Shown in pieces: positions 35,435 through 44,686 of a stretch of 64,000 nucleotides of DNA; positions within the stretch are counted from its first letter, which is position 1; the number at the start of each line of letters is the position of its first letter. Source of the stretch: an uncultured Bacteroidales bacterium (GTDB taxonomy: Bacteria > Bacteroidota > Bacteroidia > Bacteroidales > Bacteroidaceae); the NCBI GenBank assembly GCA_902799355.1, contig CADCAG010000012.1:1-64000 (forward strand), given 5' to 3'. The translations under genes were made by a program, and so were the position numbers. Below the pieces are notes generated by a model. That model had not been told where the DNA came from, ran no database searches, and saw only the letters and a program-made list of their open reading frames with translations.

Positions 35435-38217
35435 TAAAGTTTCTGTTCTACCTCAATCTCAGTGAAGGTCTCAATGATATCGCCGACCTGGATGTCGTTG
35501 AAGTTAACGAGTGAGATACCGCACTCCAGACCTGTTGCCACCTCCTTGGCGTCATCCTTATAACGCTTCAGGGCACCGATGGCAGCGGTGTGGATAACAA
35601 TACCGTCGCGGATGACGCGAGCCTTGTCCTTCGCATGTACCTTACCCTCGGTAACAAGACCACCGGCAACAGTACCAACCTTGGAAATCTTGAAGACCTG
35701 CTTCACCTCAATCTCACCGGAGACAATCTCCTTCTTCACCTTGTCAAGCATACCCTGCATGGTGCTCTTCACATCGTCGATGGCATCGTAGATGATAGAG
35801 TAGGTGTTGATCTCCACACCCTCACGGTCAGCGGCACGACGGGCATCGGCAGAAGGACGTACCTGGAAGCCGATGATGATAGCCTCAGAAGCGCTGGCCA
35901 GCATGACATCGTTCTCTGAAATCTGACCTACGGCCTTCGAGATGACGTTGACCTGTACCTTCTCAGTAGACAGCTTGATGAATGAGTCTGACAGTGCCTC
36001 GATAGAACCGTCGGTATCACCTTTGACGATGATGTTCAACTCATGGAACTCACCCAAAGCAATACGGTGTGACAACTCGTCAAGACCGAGCTTCGTAGTG
36101 GTACGCAGGCTCTGTTCACGCTGCAGCTGAATACGCTTGTTGGCAATTTCGCGGGCTTCCTGCTCTGACTCCATCACATGGAATGAGTCACCAGCGGTAG
36201 GAGCACCGTTCAGACCCAGGATGATGGCGGGCTCTGCAGGACCGGCCTTCTCGATGCGCTGGTTACGCTCGTTGAACATGGCCTTGACCTTACCCCAGGC
36301 AGTACCTGCGATAACGACGTCGCCCACTTTCAGCGTACCATTGGATACAAGGACGGTAGAGACATAGCCACGACCCTTGTCGAGTGACGACTCGATGATA
36401 GAACCAGTGGCCTTGCGGTTAGGATTAGCCTTCAGGTCAAGCATCTCGGCCTCAAGGAGCACTTTCTCCAGCAGCTCGTAGACACCCTGTCCCTTCTTGG
36501 CACTGATCTCCTGGCACTGGTACTTACCACCCCAGTCTTCGACGAGAAGGTTCATGTTGGCCAAGTCCTCACGAATCTTGTCGGGGTTGGCACCGGGTTT
36601 ATCAATCTTGTTGATGGCGAATACCATAGGAACGTTGGCTGCCTGGGCATGGGCGATGGCCTCCTTGGTGGTAGGCATCACAGAGTCATCAGCAGCAACG
36701 ATGATGATAGCGATATCCGTAACCTGAGCACCACGGGCACGCATAGCGGTGAAGGCTTCGTGACCAGGGGTGTCGAGGAAGGTAATGCTATGGCCATCCT
36801 TCAGCTTTACATTATAGGCACCGATGTGCTGGGTGATACCACCAGCCTCACCAGCAATCACGTTGGTGTTGCGGATGTGGTCAAGCAGCGAGGTCTTACC
36901 ATGGTCTACGTGACCCATCACCGTTACAATCGGAGCACGTGTAACGAGATCGTTCTCGTCATCCTCCTCCTCCGTGATGGCGTTCTGTACCTCGGCAGAG
37001 ACATATTCGGTGGTGAAACCGAACTCGTCAGCCACGATATTGATGGTCTCAGCATCCAGGCGCTGGTTGATAGACACCATGATACCGATAGACATACAGG
37101 TTCCGATGACCTGGTTGACACCCACATTCATCATGGTAGCCAGCTCAGAAACTGTCACAAACTCGGTAAGCTTCAGCACCTTGCTCTGTGCTGCCTCTGC
37201 TGCCATCTCCTCGCTCATGCGCTCAGCAACAGCGTCACGCTTCTCACGACGATACTTGGCACCTTTCTTGTTCTGGTTCTTAGAGGTGAGGCGAGCCAAG
37301 GTCTCCTTGACCTGGCGTGCTACAGCCTCATCATCCACCTCCAGCGGCTTCTGGATGGGGCGGTTCTTCTTATTCTTCTTGCCCTGACCCTGCTGCTGGT
37401 TGTTACCTTGCTGCTGACGGTTGTCCTTGTTCTTATTCTTGTTCTGCTGGTTGGCCTGCTTAGCAGCAGCCTCAATATCCACCTTGTCGGTACGGATGCG
37501 CTCACGCTTACGGCGCTCGCCAGCAGCTTTCTCCTCACGCTCCTTGCGACGCTCTTCCTTAGACTTCTTCTTAGGACGCGTGCTCTGGTTCAGTGAGTCA
37601 AGGTCTATCTTACCTACCACATTCAGCTGGGTGGCAGGTTTCATGAAGTCGCCAGGGGTCTTCGCCAGTGCCGGCTCGTTGCTGGTGGCAACGGGTTCTT
37701 CATCCATTTCCTCGTCGTCCTCTTCATCTTCAACGACAACGGGCTCTGGTTGCTTGACGGGCTTGGCGACAGGTGCCTTAGGCTCTTCTTTCTTTTCTAC
37801 TTCCACGGGGCTTTCGGCAGCAGCCACGGGGGTGGGCTCTGGTTCCTTGACAGGTTCCTGAGCAGGCGCAGGTTTGGGCTTGCCAACCTGAGAGAGGTCT
37901 ATCTTACCCAGCGTCTTCAAGCCAGTGCGCTGTTCCAGCATCTCTTCTGTCTTGGTGACTGCTTTCTCGATCTTCTCAGCCTTCTCGACCTTCTTTTCCT
38001 TGACCTTCTTGGTGAACATCATGTCGGCCTGGGTCTTCACAGCCTTGTCGCTGCTGAATTCATCGACCAGTGCCTGATACTGTTCGTCGGAGATTTTGGT
38101 ATTGGTCGTCGCGTCGTCGCGAATCTCGCCCAAACTGCTCTTCTTCTTTAGGAAATCAACTGCCGTTTGAAGTCCTATATTCAGTTCTGATAATACTTTA
38201 TTTAATCTGACACCCAT
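35434..38217 (-). CDS. infB: translation initiation factor IF-2
   Basis: A 927-residue GTPase that places initiator tRNA on the 30S subunit. The N-terminal 400 residues are low-complexity, Lys/Glu/Pro/Gln-rich and contain the IF2-N motif ([15 protein letters not shown]). The G domain has [20 protein letters not shown] and NKIDKPG, followed by domains II-IV. Length fits Bacteroidota. It is the third gene of rimP-nusA-infB. Confidence 0.97.
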   Translation of the reverse strand: MGVRLNKVLSELNIGLQTAVDFLKKKSSLGEIRDDATTNTKISDEQYQALVDEFSSDKAVKTQADMMFTKKVKEKKVEKAEKIEKAVTKTEEMLEQRTGLKTLGKIDLSQVGKPKPAPAQEPVKEPEPTPVAAAESPVEVEKKEEPKAPVAKPVKQPEPVVVEDEEDDEEMDEEPVATSNEPALAKTPGDFMKPATQLNVVGKIDLDSLNQSTRPKKKSKEERRKEREEKAAGERRKRERIRTDKVDIEAAAKQANQQNKNKNKDNRQQQGNNQQQGQGKKNKKNRPIQKPLEVDDEAVARQVKETLARLTSKNQNKKGAKYRREKRDAVAERMSEEMAAEAAQSKVLKLTEFVTVSELATMMNVGVNQVIGTCMSIGIMVSINQRLDAETINIVADEFGFTTEYVSAEVQNAITEEEDDENDLVTRAPIVTVMGHVDHGKTSLLDHIRNTNVIAGEAGGITQHIGAYNVKLKDGHSITFLDTPGHEAFTAMRARGAQVTDIAIIIVAADDSVMPTTKEAIAHAQAANVPMVFAINKIDKPGANPDKIREDLANMNLLVEDWGGKYQCQEISAKKGQGVYELLEKVLLEAEMLDLKANPNRKATGSIIESSLDKGRGYVSTVLVSNGTLKVGDVVIAGTAWGKVKAMFNERNQRIEKAGPAEPAIILGLNGAPTAGDSFHVMESEQEAREIANKRIQLQREQSLRTTTKLGLDELSHRIALGEFHELNIIVKGDTDGSIEALSDSFIKLSTEKVQVNVISKAVGQISENDVMLASASEAIIIGFQVRPSADARRAADREGVEINTYSIIYDAIDDVKSTMQGMLDKVKKEIVSGEIEVKQVFKISKVGTVAGGLVTEGKVHAKDKARVIRDGIVIHTAAIGALKRYKDDAKEVATGLECGISLVNFNDIQVGDIIETFTEIEVEQKL

Positions 38218-38255
38218 TCTATCAATTTACAATTTGACGATTTACAATTTACTAT
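38218..38255. repeat. AT-rich simple-repeat spacer between nusA and infB
   Basis: The 38-base gap is made of repeated ATTTACAATTT-type units containing stop codons in every frame. Confidence 0.45.
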
Positions 38256-39512
38256 TTACTCAAACTCGGCCTTCAGTACCTCAATAACGTGGTCAACGGT
38301 CTCCTCCTCGAGGTCAGCCTTCTCAATCAGCATCTCGCGTGGAGCGTTCAGCACGGCCTTGGCGGTATCCAAGCCGATAGCCTTGATAGAATCGATGATC
38401 CACTGGTCGATTTCGTCAGAGAACTCGTCGAGGTAGATATCCTCGTCGGCCTCACCCTCGTTAACCACACGGAAGACATCGATGGTGTACTCTGTCAGCA
38501 TAGAAGCGAGCTTGATGTTCAGACCACCCTTACCGATAGCCAGAGAAACCTCCTCAGGCTGCAGGTAAACCTCGGCCTTGTGTTCTTCGGGGTTCAGCGT
38601 GATGCTGGTAACCTTAGCGGGTGACAGGGCGCGCTGGATGAACAGCTGCATGTTGCTGGAGTAGTTGATGACGTCGATGTTCTCGTTGCACATCTCACGG
38701 ACGATGCCGTGTACACGGCTACCCTTGACACCAACGCAGGCTCCTACTGGGTCGATACGATCGTCGTAGCTCTCGACAGCCACCTTGGCACGCTCACCAG
38801 GCATGCGGGCAATGCGACGAATGGTAATCAGACCGTCCTGAATCTCAGGAACCTCGGCTTCGAGCAGACGCTCCAGGAACTGGGGACTGGTACGTGAGAG
38901 GATGATGCGAGGATTGTTGTTCTCGTTCTGCACCTCCTTGACGATGGCACGAACGGTCTCACCCTTGTGGTAGTTGTCGGCAGGAATCTGCTCCTGCTTA
39001 GGCAAGTGGAGCTCATTACCCTCATCGTCGATGAGCAGTACCTCACGCTTCCACATCTGATAAACCTCAGCGCTGACTACCTGACCCACCTTGTCCTTGT
39101 ACTTGTTGTACAGTGAGTCGTGCTCCAGCTCCAGAATCTTTGAAGCCAGCGTCTGACGCAGGTTCAGGATGGCACGACGACCAAACTTCTGGAAGTCTAC
39201 CTCCTCAGAAACCTCCTCACCAACCTCATAGTCCGGCTCAATCTTCTGAGCCTCGGTGAGTGAAATCTCCTTGTTCTCGTCCTGTACCTCACCATCAGCA
39301 ACGACGATACGGTTGCGGTGAATCTCAAAGTCACCCTTGTCAGGGTTGACGATGACGTCGTAGTTCTCATCAGAACCGAACATCTTGGCAATGACGTTGC
39401 GGAAGCTCTCCTCCAGCACGCTCACCAAGGTAGTACGGTCAATGTTCTTTGTCTCTTTAAATTCCTGGAAGGTCTCAATCATTGATGGACCCTTCACACT
39501 CTTTGTTGCCAT
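38256..39512 (-). CDS. nusA: transcription termination/antitermination factor NusA
   Basis: A 418-residue RNA-polymerase-binding factor: N-terminal domain (1-130), S1 domain (about 135-200), and two KH domains (about 210-350), with the family signature DPVGACVGVKGSRVHGIV. The C-terminal part is short and acidic, as is normal for Bacteroidota. It follows rimP and precedes infB. Confidence 0.96.
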   Translation of the reverse strand: MATKSVKGPSMIETFQEFKETKNIDRTTLVSVLEESFRNVIAKMFGSDENYDVIVNPDKGDFEIHRNRIVVADGEVQDENKEISLTEAQKIEPDYEVGEEVSEEVDFQKFGRRAILNLRQTLASKILELEHDSLYNKYKDKVGQVVSAEVYQMWKREVLLIDDEGNELHLPKQEQIPADNYHKGETVRAIVKEVQNENNNPRIILSRTSPQFLERLLEAEVPEIQDGLITIRRIARMPGERAKVAVESYDDRIDPVGACVGVKGSRVHGIVREMCNENIDVINYSSNMQLFIQRALSPAKVTSITLNPEEHKAEVYLQPEEVSLAIGKGGLNIKLASMLTEYTIDVFRVVNEGEADEDIYLDEFSDEIDQWIIDSIKAIGLDTAKAVLNAPREMLIEKADLEEETVDHVIEVLKAEFE

Positions 39513-39545
39513 AGATATTATTTTATTTTTTTACTTATTATCGAT

Positions 39546-40019
39546 TTACTTGAAGTTCAGCAGATACTTGCAGTACTTGACAGCATTGACAGCAAAGGTC
39601 TTGTCGACCTCTACGAGTACGGGGCGCTTCTTGCCCTCAACCTGCTGCTTCTCTTTGACAGTCACTGTAAACTGGCTGCCATCTTCGCTGACTTCCTTTA
39701 GTATGCCTTGTAGCTTCTTGCCATCAGCAGCAAGAACTTCTACCTCTTTTCCAACGTGATTACGGTATTGCTCAATCACCTTAAAGGGCTGACCAATACC
39801 AGCAGAACCTACCTCCAATTCATATTCACCAAGTTCCTCGCCCAGCTTCTCCTGCAAGAAGCGGCTCAGGTCGGCACAGTCTTCAATCCATACACCATCG
39901 GCATGGTCAATCTCAATGACGATGCGGTCATCGTCAGTCATCTCTACATCTACCAAATAATAGTCGCCCTTCGCGAGCCACTCATTCACTGCGGTCTTAA
40001 TGACGTTGTTGTCTATCAT
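39546..40019 (-). CDS. rimP: ribosome maturation factor RimP
   Basis: A 157-residue 30S maturation factor with the RimP pattern VDVEMTDDDRIVIEIDHADG and VGSAGIGQPFK. It opens the rimP-nusA-infB operon. The start at 40019 (MIDNNVIK) is the Met after the structured leader; a longer frame would run through the leader hairpin and was rejected. Confidence 0.92.
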   Translation of the reverse strand: MIDNNVIKTAVNEWLAKGDYYLVDVEMTDDDRIVIEIDHADGVWIEDCADLSRFLQEKLGEELGEYELEVGSAGIGQPFKVIEQYRNHVGKEVEVLAADGKKLQGILKEVSEDGSQFTVTVKEKQQVEGKKRPVLVEVDKTFAVNAVKYCKYLLNFK

Positions 40020-40042
40020 ATTGTTTTTGTTTATTAAAACAA

Positions 40043-40072
40043 GAATGAGAGGCTTCGTAAAGCCCCTCATTC
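40043..40072 (-). promoter_or_regulatory. terminator-like hairpin in the rimP-nusA-infB leader
   Basis: On the minus strand a 13-bp stem (one G-T pair; GAATGAGGGGCTT with AAGCCTCTCATTC) closes a TACG tetraloop of the stable UNCG class and is followed by TTGTTTT. It lies between the promoter and the rimP start, so it can act as an attenuator. Confidence 0.65.
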
Positions 40073-40085
40073 CTCTGAACGGGTG

Positions 40086-40093
40086 CAAAGGTA
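40086..40093 (-). promoter_or_regulatory. rimP operon promoter box TACCTTTG
   Basis: The minus strand reads TACCTTTG then CACCC, about 67 bases upstream of rimP with the hairpin in between. Confidence 0.7.
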
Positions 40094-40152
40094 CACATTT
40101 TTTGCGAATGCTGCAAGTATTTTGCTGATTTTCTTTTCTTTAGCCCTATAAA

Positions 40153-41187
40153 TTAGGCGTTTTTCTGTTGCTCCTCTTCTACAAACTGTCGGATAGCGGC
40201 TACCAAGGCATCGTTTTCCTCTGCCTGTTGCGCAGAGATACGGAAGTGTCCTTTGGAGAGTCCATAGAAGTTATAACAGTCGCGAATCAGCATGCCATGT
40301 TCGTGGACGAGATACTTTTTTAGCGCTTCAGCAGTGCTGTCGCTGAGCTCACAGAGCATGTAGTTGGTCTTGGTTTCGAAGACACGTATGCCGTTAATCT
40401 TTCGCAATTCACTACGCAGCCGTTGCGTCTCAATAAGGTAGGCATTCAAGTCGTCAATGGCAGGTCGTCCCTGCTGAATCAGGAATTTGCCAGCCTCTAT
40501 GCTGAGTGCAGGTACTGACCACGGATGACGTAGGGCACGTAATAGCAAGATGGTGCTGGGGTGGGCGGTGATATAGCCCAGTCGCAGACCTGGTACACTG
40601 TACTTCCTACTCAGAGAATGAAGCAGTATGACGTTGGGCAAGCCCTGCATGTCGCGTGCTTCCAGCAGCGGTTCTTTGGTGAATACACCATACGACTGGT
40701 CTATAACAAAGGTATAGCGTGGTGAGCGACGTACCACATAGTCTACAAAGCCTTTCTTCAGCACATTGCCTGACGGGTTGTTAGGATTACACACCCAGTA
40801 GACACGGTCTTTGGGCAGTTCCGTCACGTCATCATTACTTTCAAAGGTAAGGACATGTCTGTTCAATCGACAGGCATCAGCATACTCCGAATAGGTGGGT
40901 TGTGGGATGATGGAGCAACTGTGGCGGAAGAGCTGGGCAATGATATAGATGGCCTCTGTGGAACCATTGGTCACCATCACGCACTCTGGCGATATGCCCA
41001 ACTGATGGGCTATCAGCTTTTCCAACTGGCGTGGCTGCGACTCTGGATAATGCCCTATCACGTCGAAATGATCCATGAGATATTCTTTCAGCGCGCTGTG
41101 GTCAGCATGCTGATAGATGGTAGTGCTGAAATTCATTTGCACCAACTCATCATAGCGATATCTATCATCTCCGTGTCCGTCTATCAT
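40153..41187 (-). CDS. CobD-like threonine-phosphate decarboxylase / HisC-type aminotransferase
   Basis: A 344-residue fold-type I PLP protein. NGSTEAIYIIAQLF, CNPNNPSGN and PGLRLGYITAHP match the CobD/HisC group; the best guess is L-threonine-O-3-phosphate decarboxylase for cobamide synthesis. In the PLP motif the residue normally occupied by the Schiff-base Lys (six before the Gly of GLRLGY) is Arg, with Lys one place later (SLSRKYSVPG). Its start overlaps the ABC ATPase stop by 4 bases, fitting a corrinoid-related unit. Confidence 0.7.
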   Translation of the reverse strand: MIDGHGDDRYRYDELVQMNFSTTIYQHADHSALKEYLMDHFDVIGHYPESQPRQLEKLIAHQLGISPECVMVTNGSTEAIYIIAQLFRHSCSIIPQPTYSEYADACRLNRHVLTFESNDDVTELPKDRVYWVCNPNNPSGNVLKKGFVDYVVRRSPRYTFVIDQSYGVFTKEPLLEARDMQGLPNVILLHSLSRKYSVPGLRLGYITAHPSTILLLRALRHPWSVPALSIEAGKFLIQQGRPAIDDLNAYLIETQRLRSELRKINGIRVFETKTNYMLCELSDSTAEALKKYLVHEHGMLIRDCYNFYGLSKGHFRISAQQAEENDALVAAIRQFVEEEQQKNA

Positions 41188-41963
41188 TTCCTTATCTGTA
41201 TGGTCAGCGTGTCTGTATCAAAAGTAATACCCTCGTGTTCGATGAAGGTGTTCAGAACACCTTGGTCAGCCAACTCCCGAGGAGTACCGACGTGCAACTG
41301 TTCGGGAGTCATCAGCCAGAGCATATCAGCGAGCTGCAAGGATATCTCTACATCGTGCGTCGACAGGAAGATGGTCTTCTGTTCTTCATGTGCCAAGCGC
41401 CTCAGCAACTGGAGCAGTTCTACCTTGCTGGGATAATCGAGGAAGGCGGTAGGTTCATCCAAATAGATAACGGGTGTCTGTTGAGCCAACGCCTTGGCAA
41501 TCATTACCTTCTGACGTTCACCATCACTGAGCGACTGCACCTGACGGTTACGCAAGGACTCGATGCCTACCAGTTGGATGGACTCGTCAACGACGCTACG
41601 GTCTTCCTTTGACAACATACCCCAAAAGCCCGTATAGGGAGCACGACCCATGGCCACCAACTCAGCGACCGTCATATTCCGTACGTGTGGCTTTTCTGTC
41701 AAGACGACACCTATCAGCCTACTCAGCTCCTGATCAGAATAGGAGGAGAGTGCTTTCCCTTGCAGCAGAACGTCCCCGCCCAATGCTGGTTGAAAGGCAG
41801 ACAGCGTGCGTAGCAGCGTCGACTTACCCACACCGTTTCTGCCCAGCAGACAGGTCAGTTCACCACTGTTGATGATGCCGTTCAGCTGAGTAGCTACAGT
41901 TCTTTCTCTACCTTTGTTAGTGTATCCGATGCTTAGGTCTTGTAGTATGACACTTTCCTTCAT
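41184..41963 (-). CDS. ABC transporter ATPase, iron-chelate/B12 (FecE/BtuD) type
   Basis: A 259-residue ATPase with Walker A GRNGVGKSTLLRTL, signature LSDGERQKVMIAKAL and Walker B VIYLDEPTAFLD. The subfamily imports iron chelates or cobalamin. No permease or binding protein lies alongside, so partners must be elsewhere. Coupled to the CobD-like gene, a corrinoid link is plausible. The ATG follows a -7 box by only 4 bases (leaderless type). Confidence 0.85.
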   Translation of the reverse strand: MKESVILQDLSIGYTNKGRERTVATQLNGIINSGELTCLLGRNGVGKSTLLRTLSAFQPALGGDVLLQGKALSSYSDQELSRLIGVVLTEKPHVRNMTVAELVAMGRAPYTGFWGMLSKEDRSVVDESIQLVGIESLRNRQVQSLSDGERQKVMIAKALAQQTPVIYLDEPTAFLDYPSKVELLQLLRRLAHEEQKTIFLSTHDVEISLQLADMLWLMTPEQLHVGTPRELADQGVLNTFIEHEGITFDTDTLTIQIRK

Positions 41964-41967
41964 GCTA

Positions 41968-41975
41968 CAAAAGTA
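41968..41975 (-). promoter_or_regulatory. promoter box TACTTTTG, leaderless type
   Basis: The minus strand reads TACTTTTG, then TAGC, then ATG of the ABC ATPase gene. Confidence 0.65.
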
Positions 41976-41980
41976 CGAAA

Positions 41981-44494
41981 TTATATGGAATAACGTGTAA
42001 TTAGTTCAGAAAAAATTTCATTTTTGCGTAATATTCCTGCATTACCTATCATGATGAGTTGCTTACGAGCTCGTGTCATGGCGACATTGAGCTTACGGTC
42101 TATCGTATGACCATCTTCCTCAAAACAGTTGGTAGTAAGGAAGTCGAGTCCATCCTGATCCTGAACACCCGTTGAGTAGATAATGACATCGCGCTGAGAA
42201 CCCTGATAGCGCTCTACGGTGTCAATGCTGATATTTTCCAATTGGGGCAACCCCAACTGTGCCATCTCTCTTCGTATCATCGCTATCTGGTGTCGATAGG
42301 TCACGATGACACCGATGCTACGAGCTGGATCAAAATGCTCGCTGCCTATCTGACGATAGAGGCGTCTCAGCATGTCGACCACCAAGGATGCTTCATCGTC
42401 GGCAGGAAGGAAAAGCACCCTGTGTTGCTTTAAGTGGTCATCGAGCGCATCTTCCGAGGGCTCAGTATAGTCGAGCTCCGTCTCCAACTGATGGGGACAG
42501 GGTACTGGTTGCAGTCGCTCTTGCTGATAGAAGAACTCATTAGGAAAAGCAGCTATGTCCGGATGCATGCGTCCTTGACGCTGAAGGATGCCTACAAACT
42601 CCCTACGCCCGGCTTCTCGTTCCTGTCGGAGCAGACGTTCAAAGAGCGACAGGCGACAGCCATGCAGTTGTGGATTGTCGTCAGGCTGTGCCACCACCGC
42701 AGGCAACTGCTTATGGTCACCAATGAGAATGAAGCGGTCGATGCTGTCTGACGAGAGCAGTCCAACGATATAGGGCTCCAGAATCTGAGAGGCCTCATCA
42801 ACAATACACAGTGAGAAGTGCTTGATGTCCAGCAAGAAGGGACGCGTCAACAAGGTCAGCGTGGTACTGACCACGATGGGCACACGCTCCAGACGCTGAC
42901 GGATATCGCCTAGCTTGGTTTTCTCGCTGAAGGCACTACTCAACAGGCGATGGGCAAAACGAGGGTCGCAGGCTGCCTCACTACCCAGTCGCAGATAGTC
43001 CTGTCCACTCTCTTCCAACATAGCACATATCTCATCAACAGCTCGATGGGTGTAGGCGGTAAGAAGGAGGCTGTTAGCTGTTGGCTGTTGGCTGTTGGCA
43101 AGTGTCTCTTCGACCAAAAAGCGCAGGGCCATAGAGGTCTTGCCAGTTCCTGGAGGTCCTTGCAGCAGAAAATAGTCGCGGGCTTGCTTGGCACGCAACA
43201 GGATGTCGTCATAAGCAGGATGATAGGAGTGGGAGAGTCGTTGTGAGGTGTCCTGACGAGGAGCAAGACTGCCCATCAGCAAGTGGCGCTTTTGGGGAGA
43301 AGCTCCACAGAAAGCCATCAGGCTACGGAGTGCTGCCGTGGTGGTAGCATCCGAAGTAGCAGGCTCGATGGCATAGCTCTCTTTGCTAAGAATATCGGGG
43401 GTATCCTGTCTGTTATCATTAGGCCACACCGCTATCTCCTCCTCATCGATGCGCTCTATCATACCTTTATTTAATATATGGTGACAGAGGTCTGGGTCGC
43501 CATCCTTGCGATAGTAATAAACCATGTCGCCTCGACGCAGTTCTTCGTCTGTGTCTTGCGTCAGACGCTGGGCAAACTGTTCTCTGAAAATAAACGTCAC
43601 CATGCGCTCCAGATAGTCTTGCTCTGTAGCTGACAGACCATGCAAGGGTTGCAGCGTACGTTCTATCTGTGGACGAACATAACGATGGAAGAATTCGGAC
43701 TTCTCCTGTCGCTGCAACAGCACGTCGGGCTGCAGCAGTGGCAAGACGGAGGCAAAGCCCTCACGGGCTATTTTCATTTCCATGGCCACGATGAGATTGC
43801 GCAGATGCATGGCCTCACGGAACAAGGCGTCGTTATTAGCGACATCCAATAGCCCCTCATGGGCAGGATATTTCGAGTAGAGCAGTCGGATATCCACACT
43901 GTCAGCATCCAACTGGAAGTTATAGCGTAGCACTCCATAATAGAGTAGTACCTGTACAAAGTGTGCTTCCCTATAACCTATCCACTTCTTACCTGACTTC
44001 TGCTCTACCAGCAGACGCATATCGCTGGTCATCAGGTCAACGCGTCCTCGCAGTCCCAACGCCTTGCAGACAAACGAGGGTTCCAACAAGGCCTTGTCGC
44101 GATCATATTCGGCAAACAACGCATCTACCGCTTGGCGGATGTTGTTTACCTGACGGAGGGCGTCAGTCTTGAATTTTACTGGATTAAAGTCCTCGCAGGT
44201 GCAGAACTGCAACGCCTGCTCGCTGAACGAGGTGCGTAGCATCTCACCAAAATCAGCCTCAGGGTCATGAATAATCTGATCCAGTGCCGTACCAGCAAAG
44301 TTACCTAACAGGATGGGAGAGGTGTTTGACGTGGGCTTCAGGCGATTGATGAGATATGCCAGTGGATGATGTCCATAGTCTTGGAAGCAGGCAGCAATGG
44401 TAGAGATGTCTACCAGCACGTCGGGCTCCACGACCTGGAGCCCATCGTCCAGCACGCTCACCTTCAGCCCCTCAAACAGTTCGTTTTCTTCCAT
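41981..44494 (-). CDS. DNA2-like protein: PD-(D/E)XK nuclease plus superfamily 1 helicase
   Basis: An 837-residue protein. The N-terminal third has a Cas4/Dna2-like nuclease core (GLRGRVDLMTSDMRLLVEQKSGKK: the D-x-EQK pattern near residues 150-165). The C-terminal half is an SF1 Upf1/Dna2-type helicase: Walker A LLQGPPGTGKTS near residue 455, DEAS box (LCIVDEASQILEP), GDHKQLPAVV and QGSQRDVIIYS, TRARKQLIMIG. Such proteins process DNA ends or flaps. An in-frame repeat-like insert ANSQQPTANS lies after motif I. Confidence 0.85.
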   Translation of the reverse strand: MEENELFEGLKVSVLDDGLQVVEPDVLVDISTIAACFQDYGHHPLAYLINRLKPTSNTSPILLGNFAGTALDQIIHDPEADFGEMLRTSFSEQALQFCTCEDFNPVKFKTDALRQVNNIRQAVDALFAEYDRDKALLEPSFVCKALGLRGRVDLMTSDMRLLVEQKSGKKWIGYREAHFVQVLLYYGVLRYNFQLDADSVDIRLLYSKYPAHEGLLDVANNDALFREAMHLRNLIVAMEMKIAREGFASVLPLLQPDVLLQRQEKSEFFHRYVRPQIERTLQPLHGLSATEQDYLERMVTFIFREQFAQRLTQDTDEELRRGDMVYYYRKDGDPDLCHHILNKGMIERIDEEEIAVWPNDNRQDTPDILSKESYAIEPATSDATTTAALRSLMAFCGASPQKRHLLMGSLAPRQDTSQRLSHSYHPAYDDILLRAKQARDYFLLQGPPGTGKTSMALRFLVEETLANSQQPTANSLLLTAYTHRAVDEICAMLEESGQDYLRLGSEAACDPRFAHRLLSSAFSEKTKLGDIRQRLERVPIVVSTTLTLLTRPFLLDIKHFSLCIVDEASQILEPYIVGLLSSDSIDRFILIGDHKQLPAVVAQPDDNPQLHGCRLSLFERLLRQEREAGRREFVGILQRQGRMHPDIAAFPNEFFYQQERLQPVPCPHQLETELDYTEPSEDALDDHLKQHRVLFLPADDEASLVVDMLRRLYRQIGSEHFDPARSIGVIVTYRHQIAMIRREMAQLGLPQLENISIDTVERYQGSQRDVIIYSTGVQDQDGLDFLTTNCFEEDGHTIDRKLNVAMTRARKQLIMIGNAGILRKNEIFSELITRYSI

Positions 44495-44498
44495 GCTA

Positions 44499-44506
44499 CA
44501 AAGGTA
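44499..44506 (-). promoter_or_regulatory. promoter box TACCTTTG, leaderless type
   Basis: The minus strand reads TACCTTTG, then TAGC, then ATG of the helicase gene, the same junction as at 41961-41975. Confidence 0.65.
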
Positions 44507-44582
44507 ATTCTTTTTTAGTAAATAATCTCATTTCCTGTCTGTTTTTTCATTTTTCTCAGTTTGGGTTCAAAAGATTCCCCCA

Positions 44583-44665
44583 GGTACCCGAATTTTCTGA
44601 ATCTCCTCTAAATAAAGGGAAAGAGAAAGGGTACCTCTTCTTTTAAGAGGTACCCCAGAGGTACC
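44583..44665. repeat. GGTACC-word cluster downstream of the virE-like gene
   Basis: Four GGTACC hexamers lie at 44583, 44630, 44649 and 44660. Two of them form a perfect 11-bp inverted repeat (GGGTACCTCTT at 44629-44639 with 44645-44655, 5-base loop). On the minus strand the hairpin is followed by TTTCTCTTT, so it may also terminate virE transcripts. Confidence 0.7.
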
Positions 44666-44686
44666 CAAGACCTCCCCTATTTCTAA

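Noticed and set aside
36649-37596. Leu-rich 315-codon frame antisense to infB
   Set aside because: Leucine runs are the complement of the Lys/Gln-rich IF-2 N-terminus, not a membrane protein.
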